The notes under the pieces are model-generated. The model had not been told where the DNA came from and ran no database searches. It saw only the letters and a list, made by a program, of their open reading frames with translations. A DNA stretch of 60,109 bases from Akkermansia muciniphila (GTDB taxonomy: Bacteria > Verrucomicrobiota > Verrucomicrobiia > Limisphaerales > F1-80-MAGS106): positions 1 through 60,109 of the forward strand of contig CAMBEJ010000012.1 in NCBI GenBank assembly GCA_945865375.1. Direction: 5' to 3'. Below, one piece after another: positions 46,425 to 55,579 of the stretch; position 1 is the first letter of the stretch; each line of letters begins with the position of its first letter. The position numbers and the translations under genes are program-made.

Positions 46425-47630
46425 ATGACTCATTCACGGTTATTTCTCCTCGGTGCCAGTCTGACCTCCTGCTTCCACGCTGCGAGAGGACTTGAAGCTA
46501 AGGATGTTCTTTCCTATAGCCTCGGAAGAACGACTTTTTTTCCGCGCGTTAACCTATCCTCCACCTACTCCGATAACGTCGCGTACAATGACCGATTCCC
46601 CGTATCCGACATGGTCATGTCCATCGCTCCGGGCATGGGCGTGCAGTTTGGAAGAATGGGGGAAAATATGCTGACTGCCAGCTACCAACTGGAGCAGATA
46701 TTCTATCTAGAAAATGACCAGTTCAATGCCCAGAACCATTCCTTCCAGATAAGCGGTCTCCGCGAACGGGGCCGTTTCAAGTACAATCACTCCGCAAGCC
46801 TTCAATATCAAACAACGTTGATTGGAGGCACGGTTTCTGATCCCCTCCTCTTCGGATCGAGCCTCAAGGCAGGACGGTTTATCTACAACACAGTCCATGT
46901 GCTCGATTACACTTTGAGTACGAAAACGGGCATCTATGTGGGTCCCTCGTACACCGCCACGGATTACGAAGAAGGAACCCCTCTTTTCGATACCAGCGAC
47001 GTGTCAGGGGTCGTCGGCTTCCGCTATACGCTCACACCCAAAACTCATTTGTTTGGGGAGATGCAGTACGGACAATCAGAAGTGGACCCCAACCGGTCGG
47101 CGGATGTGAAGGGACCCTCCTCGACCGCTCTGAGGGGATTTGTCGGAACTAGGTTCGATTTCAGCTCCCGGATATCGGGCAGCGTCAAGGTGGGTTACGA
47201 AATACGCTCCTTCCAAAACGACGCCCCTGCCCCGAGCGAACCCGTGGTCAGCGCGTCGGTCACCTACAAGCCGGCCCAAAAAACTTCAGTTTCTACGTTC
47301 TATTCAAGGTCCTCGTCTTTATCCATTCAGTCCTCAAGTGAAACTGCCGTGAGCGATTCCCTCGGGTTGACCTTGAGTCAGCAGATCGGAAATACCGGGA
47401 AGTTCGGAGCCACCACCGGTCTTGCTTACCAAACCAGCAGCTACGTGTCGAGCGCCAGCACAGGCAGGACTGATGAATTTGTTTCGGCCACTGTGGGGTT
47501 CTTCTATAATTTTCAACTTTGGTTCAAGACTGGTGTGGGTTATTCGCACACTCAATCCACCAGCAGCCTCCCCGCTGCTCTGGGATACACAGAAAATAGG
47601 GTTGCGTTGACGGTTTCGGTAGGCTATTAA
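46425..47630 (+). CDS. Outer-membrane beta-barrel protein
   Basis: The 401-residue product has a signal peptide (LFLLGASLTSCFHAARG) and many alternating amphipathic strands such as NMLTASYQLEQIFYL, HSFQISGLRERGRFKYNHSASLQY, TKTGIYVGPSYTATDY and VSATVGFFYNFQLWFKTGVGY. It ends in a strand finishing VALTVSVGY, an aromatic C-terminus suitable for BAM insertion. The layout resembles BBP2-like outer-membrane beta-barrel proteins, some linked to polysaccharide export, but no specific role can be assigned. It starts 10 bp after the SBBP gene. Confidence 0.8.
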   Translation: MTHSRLFLLGASLTSCFHAARGLEAKDVLSYSLGRTTFFPRVNLSSTYSDNVAYNDRFPVSDMVMSIAPGMGVQFGRMGENMLTASYQLEQIFYLENDQFNAQNHSFQISGLRERGRFKYNHSASLQYQTTLIGGTVSDPLLFGSSLKAGRFIYNTVHVLDYTLSTKTGIYVGPSYTATDYEEGTPLFDTSDVSGVVGFRYTLTPKTHLFGEMQYGQSEVDPNRSADVKGPSSTALRGFVGTRFDFSSRISGSVKVGYEIRSFQNDAPAPSEPVVSASVTYKPAQKTSVSTFYSRSSSLSIQSSSETAVSDSLGLTLSQQIGNTGKFGATTGLAYQTSSYVSSASTGRTDEFVSATVGFFYNFQLWFKTGVGYSHTQSTSSLPAALGYTENRVALTVSVGY

Positions 47631-47828
47631 GTTGACCTAGTTCGCATAAGGGGAGGGTGACGAAATTCAGGTTCCTCCTCCCTGTGTCGATGGGTGTTTG
47701 TCGTCTCGTCCGTCGCCCAGAAAACTTCATGCGCATGGGTAGTGCCCCAGAGTTGCTGGCGGATCTGTGTTCATTCATTTATCCGCCTTCCATCCGGGTC
47801 CGACCCATCCAACGGGATATGTTGATTT

Positions 47829-48494
47829 ATGGAGCCGAAATCCAAAAAACATGCCTGCATACCCATCACAATAGTGATTGTGGACGAAAACCCCACCTCT
47901 CGAAAGCGCCTGAAGAACATCATCAACCAATCCGAGGGCATGCAGTGTTTCGCCGCTTACCGAAGCACTTCGTTGGCCTCCAAGGAACTCAAGAAGGCAA
48001 CGCCCGATGTGGTGATTACTGACTTGATCACTTCTGGAATGACTTCAGGTCAGTTCTCATCGACGTTGCGGCGGCGTTTCCCCTCAGCCAAAGTCATCGT
48101 TCGAACAGAAAGCGAGGACTTCGAGTCGGTTTTCTGGGCACTCCGGGGCGGAGCGCTGGGTTATCTTTTGACGAGCGAACCGTTGCTCGCAGTAATCGAT
48201 GCCATCAGGAGTGTCATGGACGGAGGATCGCCAATGACTGCGCGCATCGCTCGCATAGTTGTGGAGTCGATTCAGCAGGGACAAACGATGGATAACACTT
48301 CGTTGCCCATCACTTTTAGAGAGTATCAGATCCTCAGTTCTGCCGCCATAGGGCTCAAGGTCCGCGAAATCGGAAAACAATACGGCATCTCGGAATACAC
48401 CGTGCGCGCCCACCTGCGGAAAATCTACGTCAAACTCCAGGTAAGCACTCGCTGTGAAGCGGTTCTAAAACTTCTTCAGAGCGAACTCTGCTGA
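47829..48494 (+). CDS. LuxR/NarL-type response regulator with atypical receiver
   Basis: The 221-residue product has an N-terminal receiver (about residues 13-130) and a C-terminal LuxR helix-turn-helix (FREYQILSSAAIGLKVREIGKQYGISEYTVRAHLRKIYVKL, about 160-205). The phosphoacceptor aspartate is present in VVITDLITSGM. The normally invariant lysine near the end of the receiver (GYLLK) is replaced: the protein reads GYLLTSEP. Phosphorylation-driven switching may be weakened or absent. No partner kinase is adjacent. Its stop is one base from the convergent icd stop. Confidence 0.88.
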   Translation: MEPKSKKHACIPITIVIVDENPTSRKRLKNIINQSEGMQCFAAYRSTSLASKELKKATPDVVITDLITSGMTSGQFSSTLRRRFPSAKVIVRTESEDFESVFWALRGGALGYLLTSEPLLAVIDAIRSVMDGGSPMTARIARIVVESIQQGQTMDNTSLPITFREYQILSSAAIGLKVREIGKQYGISEYTVRAHLRKIYVKLQVSTRCEAVLKLLQSELC

Positions 48495-48495
48495 T

Positions 48496-49857
48496 CTACA
48501 TATTCGAGATGATAGCCGTGCCAAACTCAGAGCATTTAACTTCTGTAGCACCCTCCATCAGCCTCGCAAAGTCATAAGTGACTCTCTTTGTCAGGATGGC
48601 GCCTTTGAGTCCTTTAAGTATCAAGTCGGCGACCTCCACCCAGCCGAGATAACGGAACATCATCTCACCACTCAGAACGACGCTCCCTGGGTTTACACGA
48701 TCCAGATTTGCATACTTAGGCGCAGTCCCGTGGGTCGCCTCAAAAATCGCATGCCCTGTCACATAGTTGATGTTGCCACCGGGGGCGATGCCAATGCCTC
48801 CTACCTGGGCTGCCAAAGCGTCGGAAAGGTAATCACCGTTGAGGTTCAACGTCGCGATGACATCAAAGTCCTCCGGTCGCGTTAACACTTGTTGCAGAGC
48901 AATGTCCGCGATCGCATCTTTGATGAGCAACGCTCCGTTGTGGATAGCTACCTTCTGTTCGTCATTCGCTGCGGACTCTCCTTTCGCCTTTTTCGTCCGC
49001 TCGTATTGAGCCCATGTATAAACTTGAGCCCCAAATATTCGCTCGCATGCGGCATACCCCCAATCCCGAAATGCCCCTTCCGTGTACTTCATGATGTTGC
49101 CCTTATGCACAATGGTCACACTCTTGCGCTTTTGCCGCAAAGCATAGTCCACCGCAGACTTGATCAAACGGATGGTTCCCACATTCGAAACCGGCTTGAT
49201 CCCAATGCCCACCTGGACGGGGATGTGAGTTGCATCATGATCCGGGCTTGCCAGCTTCATGTAGTCAGCAATCGCTTCCTTGGTTCCGAACCGGATCTTT
49301 TTAAAATCATTCGGAAAGTTCTGCTCCAGAAAATCGAGCAGTTTCTTGGCTTCTGGAGAACCGCCGACATATTCGATTCCTGCGTAAATGTCCTCGGTGT
49401 TCTCTCTAAAAATGACCATCTCGACCTTCTCGGGGTGCTTCACAGGGGATGGAACTCCCTGAAAATATTGAACGGGCCGCAGGCATACATAGAGATCCAG
49501 CATCTGGCGAAGGGCCACGTTGAGTGAACGGATGCCTCCTCCAATTGGGGTTGTCAAAGGGCCTTTGATTCCAACCAGAAACTCCCTAAACGCCTCCACC
49601 GTGTCATCAGGAAGCCAATTACCGAACTTGACCTTTGCGGTCTCCCCCGCGAAAACTTCGAACCAAGCCACCTTTCTTCGTCCCGAGTAAGCTTTGGCAA
49701 TCGCGGCATCGAACACCCGCTGGCTCGCAGCCCAGATGTCCGGCCCCGTTCCGTCACCCCTGATAAACGGGATGATCGGATCATCCGACACGGTCAGCTT
49801 GCCGCCCTGAATCGAAATCTTGGTGCCGTTTGGCGGAACAATATGTGAGTATGCCAT
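48496..49857 (-). CDS. icd: Isocitrate dehydrogenase (NADP-type)
   Basis: Oxidatively decarboxylates isocitrate to 2-oxoglutarate in the TCA cycle. The 453-residue product contains [15 protein letters not shown], the substrate loop with the regulatory serine in [46 protein letters not shown] and [12 protein letters not shown]. The size and [17 protein letters not shown] pattern fit the dimeric prokaryotic NADP enzyme. It is 65 bp downstream of dxs on the same strand and could be on the same transcript. Confidence 0.96.
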   Translation of the reverse strand: MAYSHIVPPNGTKISIQGGKLTVSDDPIIPFIRGDGTGPDIWAASQRVFDAAIAKAYSGRRKVAWFEVFAGETAKVKFGNWLPDDTVEAFREFLVGIKGPLTTPIGGGIRSLNVALRQMLDLYVCLRPVQYFQGVPSPVKHPEKVEMVIFRENTEDIYAGIEYVGGSPEAKKLLDFLEQNFPNDFKKIRFGTKEAIADYMKLASPDHDATHIPVQVGIGIKPVSNVGTIRLIKSAVDYALRQKRKSVTIVHKGNIMKYTEGAFRDWGYAACERIFGAQVYTWAQYERTKKAKGESAANDEQKVAIHNGALLIKDAIADIALQQVLTRPEDFDVIATLNLNGDYLSDALAAQVGGIGIAPGGNINYVTGHAIFEATHGTAPKYANLDRVNPGSVVLSGEMMFRYLGWVEVADLILKGLKGAILTKRVTYDFARLMEGATEVKCSEFGTAIISNM

Positions 49858-49922
49858 CTTAGTATCGAAAGTGGAGTTTCAGCTTTGGAATCGGACGGTT
49901 TAGAAAAAGAGCCCTTTCGGGT

Positions 49923-51914
49923 TCATGCCAGGGCGTGGACGCTTGGCTGGAGTTTTTGACTCAAGGCGGTCTCGACCCACTGCACAAGATTCTCGGCGGT
50001 CAACCCATACTTGGCGCGGAGATGAGCCACACTCGATGCATGCTCGATAAACTGGTCTGGCCATCCAAGACGGATCAAAGGTGTCACGATCCTCTGTTCG
50101 CTATAGAGCTCGAGAACAGAGCTGCCATAGCCCCCAGTCAAAACATGATCCTCGATGGTGACCACAACGTCAGAAATTCGACCGAAATACGAAGTGAGCT
50201 CGTTGTCCAGTGGCTTTGTGAATCGTGGGTTGATGACGGCGACGTCATACCCGGCTTCCTTCAGCAGCTTGGAGGCCGCTTTGGCAATCGTTTGCATGTT
50301 CCCCAAAGCGAATAAAGCCACCTTCCTCTCCCCAGATTGACTGTAGGGTTGGATAAGTTCGGCTTTCCCGATCTGCAGCATCGCGGGGTTGTCTTTGATT
50401 GGCACGCCTTCGGCCGCACCCCGTGGATATCTGATGAAGGCGGGATGGTTCTGCCTACTGGCTGTAAACAACATGTCCGCGAGTTCATCTTCGTCCTTCG
50501 GCGACATGGCAATGATGTTTGGAACACATCTCAAGAATGAAATGTCGAACAACCCGTGATGCGTGGGTCCGTCGTTAGCCGATAGCCCTGCCCGATCCAT
50601 TGCAAATATCACGGGAAGATCCTGGAGCGCCACATCGTGGATAATGCAATCATACCCACGCTGGAGAAAGGTTGAATAGATGGCGCATATGGGCCTGAAG
50701 CCCATCGTCGCCATGCCCGCCGCGAAAAGGACCGCGTGCTCCTCTGCGATGCCGACATCAAAATACCGTTTCGGCATGGCCTTCTCGAGCGCTTTCAGGC
50801 CTGTCCCACTGGGCATGGCAGCGGTAATACCCACGATGGTGCTGTCTCTCTGACACATTTTGACAACGGTTTCGCCAAAAACATCCTGATAGCTGGGCGG
50901 AATGCCAGGTTGCGATGCAGGACTCCCCCCCGTCTGAATGTCATAAGGGCCCACTCCATGAAATTTCTCCGGCTGGCTCATCGCTGCCTTGTAGCCCTTG
51001 CCCTTCTGGGTCAAAACATGAATAACGACCGGCCGATCACACGTTTTCGCGAACGCCATGGTCTGGATTAACAAGGGGAGATCGTGCCCGTCAATCGGCC
51101 CCAAATATCTCAAGCCAAACTCTTCAAAAATGAGGCTGTTGCCAAATCCTCCTCCTCGCCCGTCCGAATCTCTCTCGTTTTTTGTGGTGCTCGGCACCAG
51201 TGAAACCTCTGTCACAGCACCTTTGATGGCCTCTTCCGCCTTGTGCCCCAACCAAAGAGCCACGTCTCCCTTTGGCATCTTCACGAGCCAATTTTGGAAC
51301 TCCTTCTGCCACCCATTGTACGACGGATTCGTGATAAGTTTGTTCAGGTATCCGGCGATGGCTCCGACATTCTTGGCGATGCTCCATTCGTTGTCGTTTA
51401 GAATCCCTATAAACCTCTTGGTGGTGTGAGCGATGTTGTTCAAGGCTTCGAACGAAATCCCGTTCGTCAGGGCCGCATCACCAAAAATGCAGACCACATT
51501 TTCATTGGAACATCGCAGGTCCCGGGCGGCCGCTATCCCCAGCGCTGCTGAGAGGGCGGTTCCCGCATGGCCCGCCCCATAACAATCGTGCTCACTTTCC
51601 GAGCGCAATGAAAAGCCGTTCAACCCATCGGTGGTCCGGATCGTGTGAAACCTGTCCTTCCTTCCCGTCAGGAGCTTGTGCACGTAGGATTGATGACTGA
51701 CATCCCACACAAACTTGTCCTCAGGTGTGGTAAACACGTAATGCAGGGCTATAGTTAACTCCACCACGCCAAGGTTCGGACCCAAATGCCCCCCATTCTT
51801 GGCGAGTTTGGTAATCAACTCGTTGCGAATTTCCCCCGCCAACTGCCGGAGTTGCTCCACATTCAGCTTCTTGACGTGTGAGGGATGATCGACCATGTCC
51901 AAATAACGGCTCAT
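49923..51914 (-). CDS. dxs: 1-deoxy-D-xylulose-5-phosphate synthase
   Basis: First enzyme of the MEP isoprenoid pathway, joining pyruvate and glyceraldehyde 3-phosphate with thiamine diphosphate. The 663-residue product shows NGGHLGPNLGVVELTIALHYVF, DVSHQSYVHKLLTGR, GAGHAGTALSAALGIAAARD, the thiamine-site GDAALTNGISFEALN (more often GDGALTGG), and the transketolase C-terminal region GLSANDGPTHHGLFD and FIRYPRGAAEG. ATG 51914 is chosen by the conserved start MSRYLDMVDHPSHVKKL. It is 4 bp after xseB, a frequent arrangement. Confidence 0.95.
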   Translation of the reverse strand: MSRYLDMVDHPSHVKKLNVEQLRQLAGEIRNELITKLAKNGGHLGPNLGVVELTIALHYVFTTPEDKFVWDVSHQSYVHKLLTGRKDRFHTIRTTDGLNGFSLRSESEHDCYGAGHAGTALSAALGIAAARDLRCSNENVVCIFGDAALTNGISFEALNNIAHTTKRFIGILNDNEWSIAKNVGAIAGYLNKLITNPSYNGWQKEFQNWLVKMPKGDVALWLGHKAEEAIKGAVTEVSLVPSTTKNERDSDGRGGGFGNSLIFEEFGLRYLGPIDGHDLPLLIQTMAFAKTCDRPVVIHVLTQKGKGYKAAMSQPEKFHGVGPYDIQTGGSPASQPGIPPSYQDVFGETVVKMCQRDSTIVGITAAMPSGTGLKALEKAMPKRYFDVGIAEEHAVLFAAGMATMGFRPICAIYSTFLQRGYDCIIHDVALQDLPVIFAMDRAGLSANDGPTHHGLFDISFLRCVPNIIAMSPKDEDELADMLFTASRQNHPAFIRYPRGAAEGVPIKDNPAMLQIGKAELIQPYSQSGERKVALFALGNMQTIAKAASKLLKEAGYDVAVINPRFTKPLDNELTSYFGRISDVVVTIEDHVLTGGYGSSVLELYSEQRIVTPLIRLGWPDQFIEHASSVAHLRAKYGLTAENLVQWVETALSQKLQPSVHALA

Positions 51915-51918
51915 TAAA

Positions 51919-52212
51919 TTAATCCTCAGAGGGGTCCTGGGCAAGCTCCATAGCCCGCATTTCAAAATTACCTTCCACTGTTTTTTCGAGAGTTTTAACC
52001 CTGACCTCGGCTTCCGTCAGCTTTTGCTGGCAAAATCTGGCAAGCTTGGCTCCTTCCTCAAATTTTCCGAGCATCGCTTCCAAAGGGAGTTCATCAGATT
52101 CCATCCCCTCTACGATCAATTCCAATTGCTTGATCGCTTCTTCAAAAGAGACTTCCGGGCGCGGGTCCCCCCCCCGCTCGAGCTCGCCTGTGGATTTCGA
52201 CATGAGGTCCAA
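51919..52212 (-). CDS. xseB: Exodeoxyribonuclease VII small subunit
   Basis: The 97-residue product has the XseB core VSFEEAIKQLELIVEGMESDELPLEAMLGKFEEGAKLARFCQQKL, a helical hairpin that binds XseA. An alternative start three codons in (52203) is possible. It lies 92 bp after xseA and directly before dxs on the same strand. Confidence 0.94.
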   Translation of the reverse strand: MDLMSKSTGELERGGDPRPEVSFEEAIKQLELIVEGMESDELPLEAMLGKFEEGAKLARFCQQKLTEAEVRVKTLEKTVEGNFEMRAMELAQDPSED

Positions 52213-52304
52213 AATAATTTAACCCCCTTCTCCCGTCGAGCAGAGAATCAGGGGGGTATCTCAGTCGAGCGTATGACCCAGTTGACGGGGAAGGAGCGCG
52301 GAAT

Positions 52305-53753
52305 TCAGTCGGCAGGGGCATCGGGAGCTCCGCCGCTGAATGGAGTACCGACTTCTGCGTTGTTCTGGACCACACTCAAAATCTCGCCGGTAGCGAGCAT
52401 GGTGCAAATCATCGTACCGGCCTCCACATCAATTGGCGAGCGTAGTATCCTGCGGGTCTCGGCATGCCTCGTGATCGAGTAACCCCGTGCCAGGACCGAA
52501 TGAGGCGAGAGGAGTCGAAGCCGCTCCTCCAGTGCCGCCACGTGTCGGGATCGAACCTCGATTGAACGGAGCAACGTTCTGGCAAGAATGGATGACAGTC
52601 CTTTCAAACGATTCTTCTCTCGCGAAATATGGGCTCCAGGCCTCAGCCTCAGAAAACGTTCCGCAACGCTACGTTGGCGTGCGGTTGTCTCGCGCAACCG
52701 GCTTGTAACCCTAAACCGCAGAGCGTCCGCCACGTCGTCAAGCCTCTGCCACCGCTGCTGCAACTGCTTTCTTGGATGGCACGCCCCGAGCCGACTCACA
52801 TGATGCCTCAGGCCCTCGGCTCTCTCCCGCAGAGCTCTCCGGATTAACCGGCTCATCTTTCCCACCGCCAGTGGTATCGCACCCCGAATGGCAAACACTC
52901 CTTCCGTGACGATTTCTGCCGCGGCTGTCGGGGTGGCTGCCCGCAAATCCGCCACAAGATCACAAATCGTGATGTCTGTTTCGTGCCCGACACCTGACAC
53001 GATTGGAATGGCGGATTGAGCCACCGCTCGAGCAACCTCCTCCTCATTAAAGGCCCACAAATCCTCAAGACTTCCACCCCCTCTAACAACCAGGATCACG
53101 TCCAATCGCACACCCGTCGCAGCCGCCCATTCGTTCAGCCACCGGATCCGATCCGCTATTTCGAAAGCCGCCCCCTCTCCCTGCACTCGGCATGATGCGA
53201 GGATGATTTCCAGCCCAGGGTTTCTGCGCCCGACGCTTTGCAGGATGTCCTGAATGGCGGCTCCGGAACGGGATGTCACTAGGCCCACTCTCTCGGGAAA
53301 ACGAGGGATGGCCCGTTTCCTGGCCGTCTCAAACAGCCCTTCGTTCTTTAGTTTTTCCTTGAGCCTCTCAAAGGCAAGCCGCAACGCCCCCTGTCCCGCA
53401 GGTTCAACATGTTTCACCACCATTTGATACTGCCCACGAGGTTCGTAGACCGTGATATCTCCTTGAACAATAACCTGTTGTCCCTCCTCAATACTCTGTC
53501 GAGACCGCGCCGCGTCCCCTCGAAAACAAACACACTGCACTTGGGCACCTGAGTCTTTCAAAGAAAAATAGCAATGCCCAGAGCTTTGGGCTCGAAAGTT
53601 GGTGATCTCCCCGCTCACCCAGATCGAGGACCAATTCGTCTCAAGCACACGCTTCACCCTGCTGTTAAGCTCGGAAACCGTGATGACTTGTCGGATCTCT
53701 TTATTGGAAAATAGCTCTCCAAAATCCCAATGGCTTTTGCGCGGCCGATTCAT
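52305..53753 (-). CDS. xseA: Exodeoxyribonuclease VII large subunit
   Basis: The catalytic subunit of the single-strand exonuclease used in mismatch repair and processing of damaged DNA. The 482-residue product has an N-terminal OB-fold (SSIWVSGEITNFRAQSSGHCYFSLKD), the conserved VGLVTSRSGAAIQDI, VVRGGGSLEDLWAFNEE and VSGVGHETDITICDLVADLRAATPTAAAE, a long helical middle and a C-terminal barrel strand. ATG 53753 is supported by a 4-bp ATGA overlap with the upstream gene's stop and by the family N-terminus; an open extension to 53858 adds 35 residues. Confidence 0.95.
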   Translation of the reverse strand: MNRPRKSHWDFGELFSNKEIRQVITVSELNSRVKRVLETNWSSIWVSGEITNFRAQSSGHCYFSLKDSGAQVQCVCFRGDAARSRQSIEEGQQVIVQGDITVYEPRGQYQMVVKHVEPAGQGALRLAFERLKEKLKNEGLFETARKRAIPRFPERVGLVTSRSGAAIQDILQSVGRRNPGLEIILASCRVQGEGAAFEIADRIRWLNEWAAATGVRLDVILVVRGGGSLEDLWAFNEEEVARAVAQSAIPIVSGVGHETDITICDLVADLRAATPTAAAEIVTEGVFAIRGAIPLAVGKMSRLIRRALRERAEGLRHHVSRLGACHPRKQLQQRWQRLDDVADALRFRVTSRLRETTARQRSVAERFLRLRPGAHISREKNRLKGLSSILARTLLRSIEVRSRHVAALEERLRLLSPHSVLARGYSITRHAETRRILRSPIDVEAGTMICTMLATGEILSVVQNNAEVGTPFSGGAPDAPAD

Positions 53754-54628
53754 CGTCGAATTTCCTTTGCATCGGAACCTGCAAAATCCCTGGTTTCCCT
53801 CGTCCAATCTGAAAACGAAGGGAGGCTTCCAACGATGAGCTGTTGAAGTTTTAAACAATTCAACGAGGTGTCGGCGGGACGTGGATCGCCCTCGTAATCC
53901 TCAAGCGTCCCAGGGACGATCTGGGATGTATCAGCCCCAAACATTTTCGCGGTCAGCACTCCGATCTCATATCGGGAAAGTCGCTCACCTCCTGCAATGT
54001 GATAGATGCCGCAAGCTCTTTCCCTCAAGAGCGACAAGACGGCAAGCGCGGTAAACTCCGCCGGAACGGGACACCTGAACTCGTCCGTGAACAATTTAAG
54101 CAGTTTCCCTTGCCACAGCGCCTGCCTGATCTCCTCGACAAATGATCGGTCACCACTCGGAGACATCCCCGCGTTCAAGGATGTGCGCACGACCGTGTGT
54201 TGAGGATTTCGCAAAACGTATCCCTCCGCGCGCACCTTGGTGTCGGCGTAAACTCCCAACGGATTCGGTGAGTCCCGCTCGGAATAGTTCCCTTTCGTTC
54301 CGTCGAACACCAAATCGCTGGAGAAAAAAATGAATGGCACATCCTCCGCCGCCTCGTGCAACACACGGGTGGCCTCCACGTTCACTTGCTCGGCGAGCGC
54401 TGGATTGTTCCTGCAAAGCGGGCTTCGGCTGATAGCAGCGCAGTGAATGACACCGCTCGGTCTTTCGCTCCGAAATACCTCGCGGATTGCAGAGTGGTCT
54501 GTCAAATCCAACCTCTGCCGAGTCATGGGAACAAACTCAAAGTCCGGGATGACCCTGGAAGACAAGCGGCACACAGCGCTTCCAATCAGCCCGCTAGAGC
54601 CTGTGACCCAAATGCGTTTTTGATGCAT
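53750..54628 (-). CDS. RmlD-like NAD(P)-dependent sugar reductase (SDR extended family)
   Basis: The 292-residue product has the Rossmann motif WVTGSSGLIGSAV near the start, the active-site YADTK (YxxxK) preceded by FFSSDLVFDG, and the RmlD pattern CPVPAEFTALAVL and GIYHIAGGERLSRYEIG. dTDP-4-dehydrorhamnose reductases make rhamnose for cell-surface glycans, but no rmlA-C neighbours are here, so the substrate is uncertain. ATG 54628 is preferred over a 48-residue upstream extension. The stop overlaps the xseA start. Confidence 0.88.
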   Translation of the reverse strand: MHQKRIWVTGSSGLIGSAVCRLSSRVIPDFEFVPMTRQRLDLTDHSAIREVFRSERPSGVIHCAAISRSPLCRNNPALAEQVNVEATRVLHEAAEDVPFIFFSSDLVFDGTKGNYSERDSPNPLGVYADTKVRAEGYVLRNPQHTVVRTSLNAGMSPSGDRSFVEEIRQALWQGKLLKLFTDEFRCPVPAEFTALAVLSLLRERACGIYHIAGGERLSRYEIGVLTAKMFGADTSQIVPGTLEDYEGDPRPADTSLNCLKLQQLIVGSLPSFSDWTRETRDFAGSDAKEIRR

Positions 54629-54674
54629 TTTTAAATCCAGCAAAACAAAAGCTTCCGCGCCCTCCGAGGAATCG

Positions 54675-55577
54675 CTATGGGGAGAGATGCCGCCGCATGA
54701 TGTCGCCATAGGCGTCCACCCTCCGATCTCGAAGAAATGGCCAATGCGTTCGCACGGTGTCCACAGCATCAAGGTTTACTTCCACTAAAAGAGTCTCGGA
54801 CTTATCTACGGAAGCTTTTGCAAGGATTTCTCCTGATGTGCCCGCCACGAAGCTCTGGCCCCAAAACTCAATTCCGTCGCCACCCGCAGGTTTCTCCAAC
54901 CCGATCCTGTTCGCGACCGCCACATAGCATCCGTTGGCTATCGCATGGCTGCGTTGAATCGTTTCCCAAGCTGCGTGCTGCCTGGCTCCAAACTCCTTTT
55001 TCTCGCTAGGGTGCCACCCGATTGCAGTGGGATAAAACAGTATCTCAGCCCCTCCGAGAGCCGTCAGCCGAGCTGCTTCCGGAAACCATTGATCCCAACA
55101 GATAAGAACCCCAATCTTGCCATACATCGTCTGCCACGTCCTAAAACCGGTGTCGCCGGGCGTAAAATAGAATTTTTCATAAAACATCGGATCGTCGGGG
55201 ATGTGCATCTTGCGATAGAGGCCAAGCATCGCGCCGTCAGCATCGAAAACAACGGCGGTGTTATGATACAACCCCGCAGCTCGTTTTTCAAAAAGTGATG
55301 CAATAACGCATACTTTATGCCTTCGCGCGATATCCTCGAAGGCTCTTGTGGACGGTCCTGGGATGGTTTCAGCCAGCTCGAAATGTCGATGATCCTCTTC
55401 CTGACAGAAATACACACTCTTAAACAGCTCTTGGGTGCAAATGATTTGAGCCCCGTCCTTTGCTGCGCGCTCAACCCGTTCTAGGGTTCCAGAGAAATTT
55501 CCATCCCGGCTCTCCGTGCAAGAGGTCTGAATGATTCCAACCGTCACTGTTCTCTTCGATTTCACTCGTCGCAGCAT
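54675..55577 (-). CDS. aguB: N-carbamoylputrescine amidase (nitrilase superfamily)
   Basis: Hydrolyses N-carbamoylputrescine to putrescine, carbon dioxide and ammonia in the arginine-decarboxylase polyamine route. The 300-residue product shows the Glu-Lys-Cys triad of carbon-nitrogen hydrolases: CTQELFKS (Glu), YRKMHIPDDP (Lys), and LICWDQWFPE (Cys). The PDDPMFYEKFYFTPGD and NRIGLE stretches are typical of AguB. The partner agmatine deiminase (aguA) is not in the window. It starts 2 bp after the Ser/Thr kinase stop, so the two are on one transcript. Confidence 0.92.
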   Translation of the reverse strand: MLRRVKSKRTVTVGIIQTSCTESRDGNFSGTLERVERAAKDGAQIICTQELFKSVYFCQEEDHRHFELAETIPGPSTRAFEDIARRHKVCVIASLFEKRAAGLYHNTAVVFDADGAMLGLYRKMHIPDDPMFYEKFYFTPGDTGFRTWQTMYGKIGVLICWDQWFPEAARLTALGGAEILFYPTAIGWHPSEKKEFGARQHAAWETIQRSHAIANGCYVAVANRIGLEKPAGGDGIEFWGQSFVAGTSGEILAKASVDKSETLLVEVNLDAVDTVRTHWPFLRDRRVDAYGDIMRRHLSP

Positions 55578-55579
55578 CC

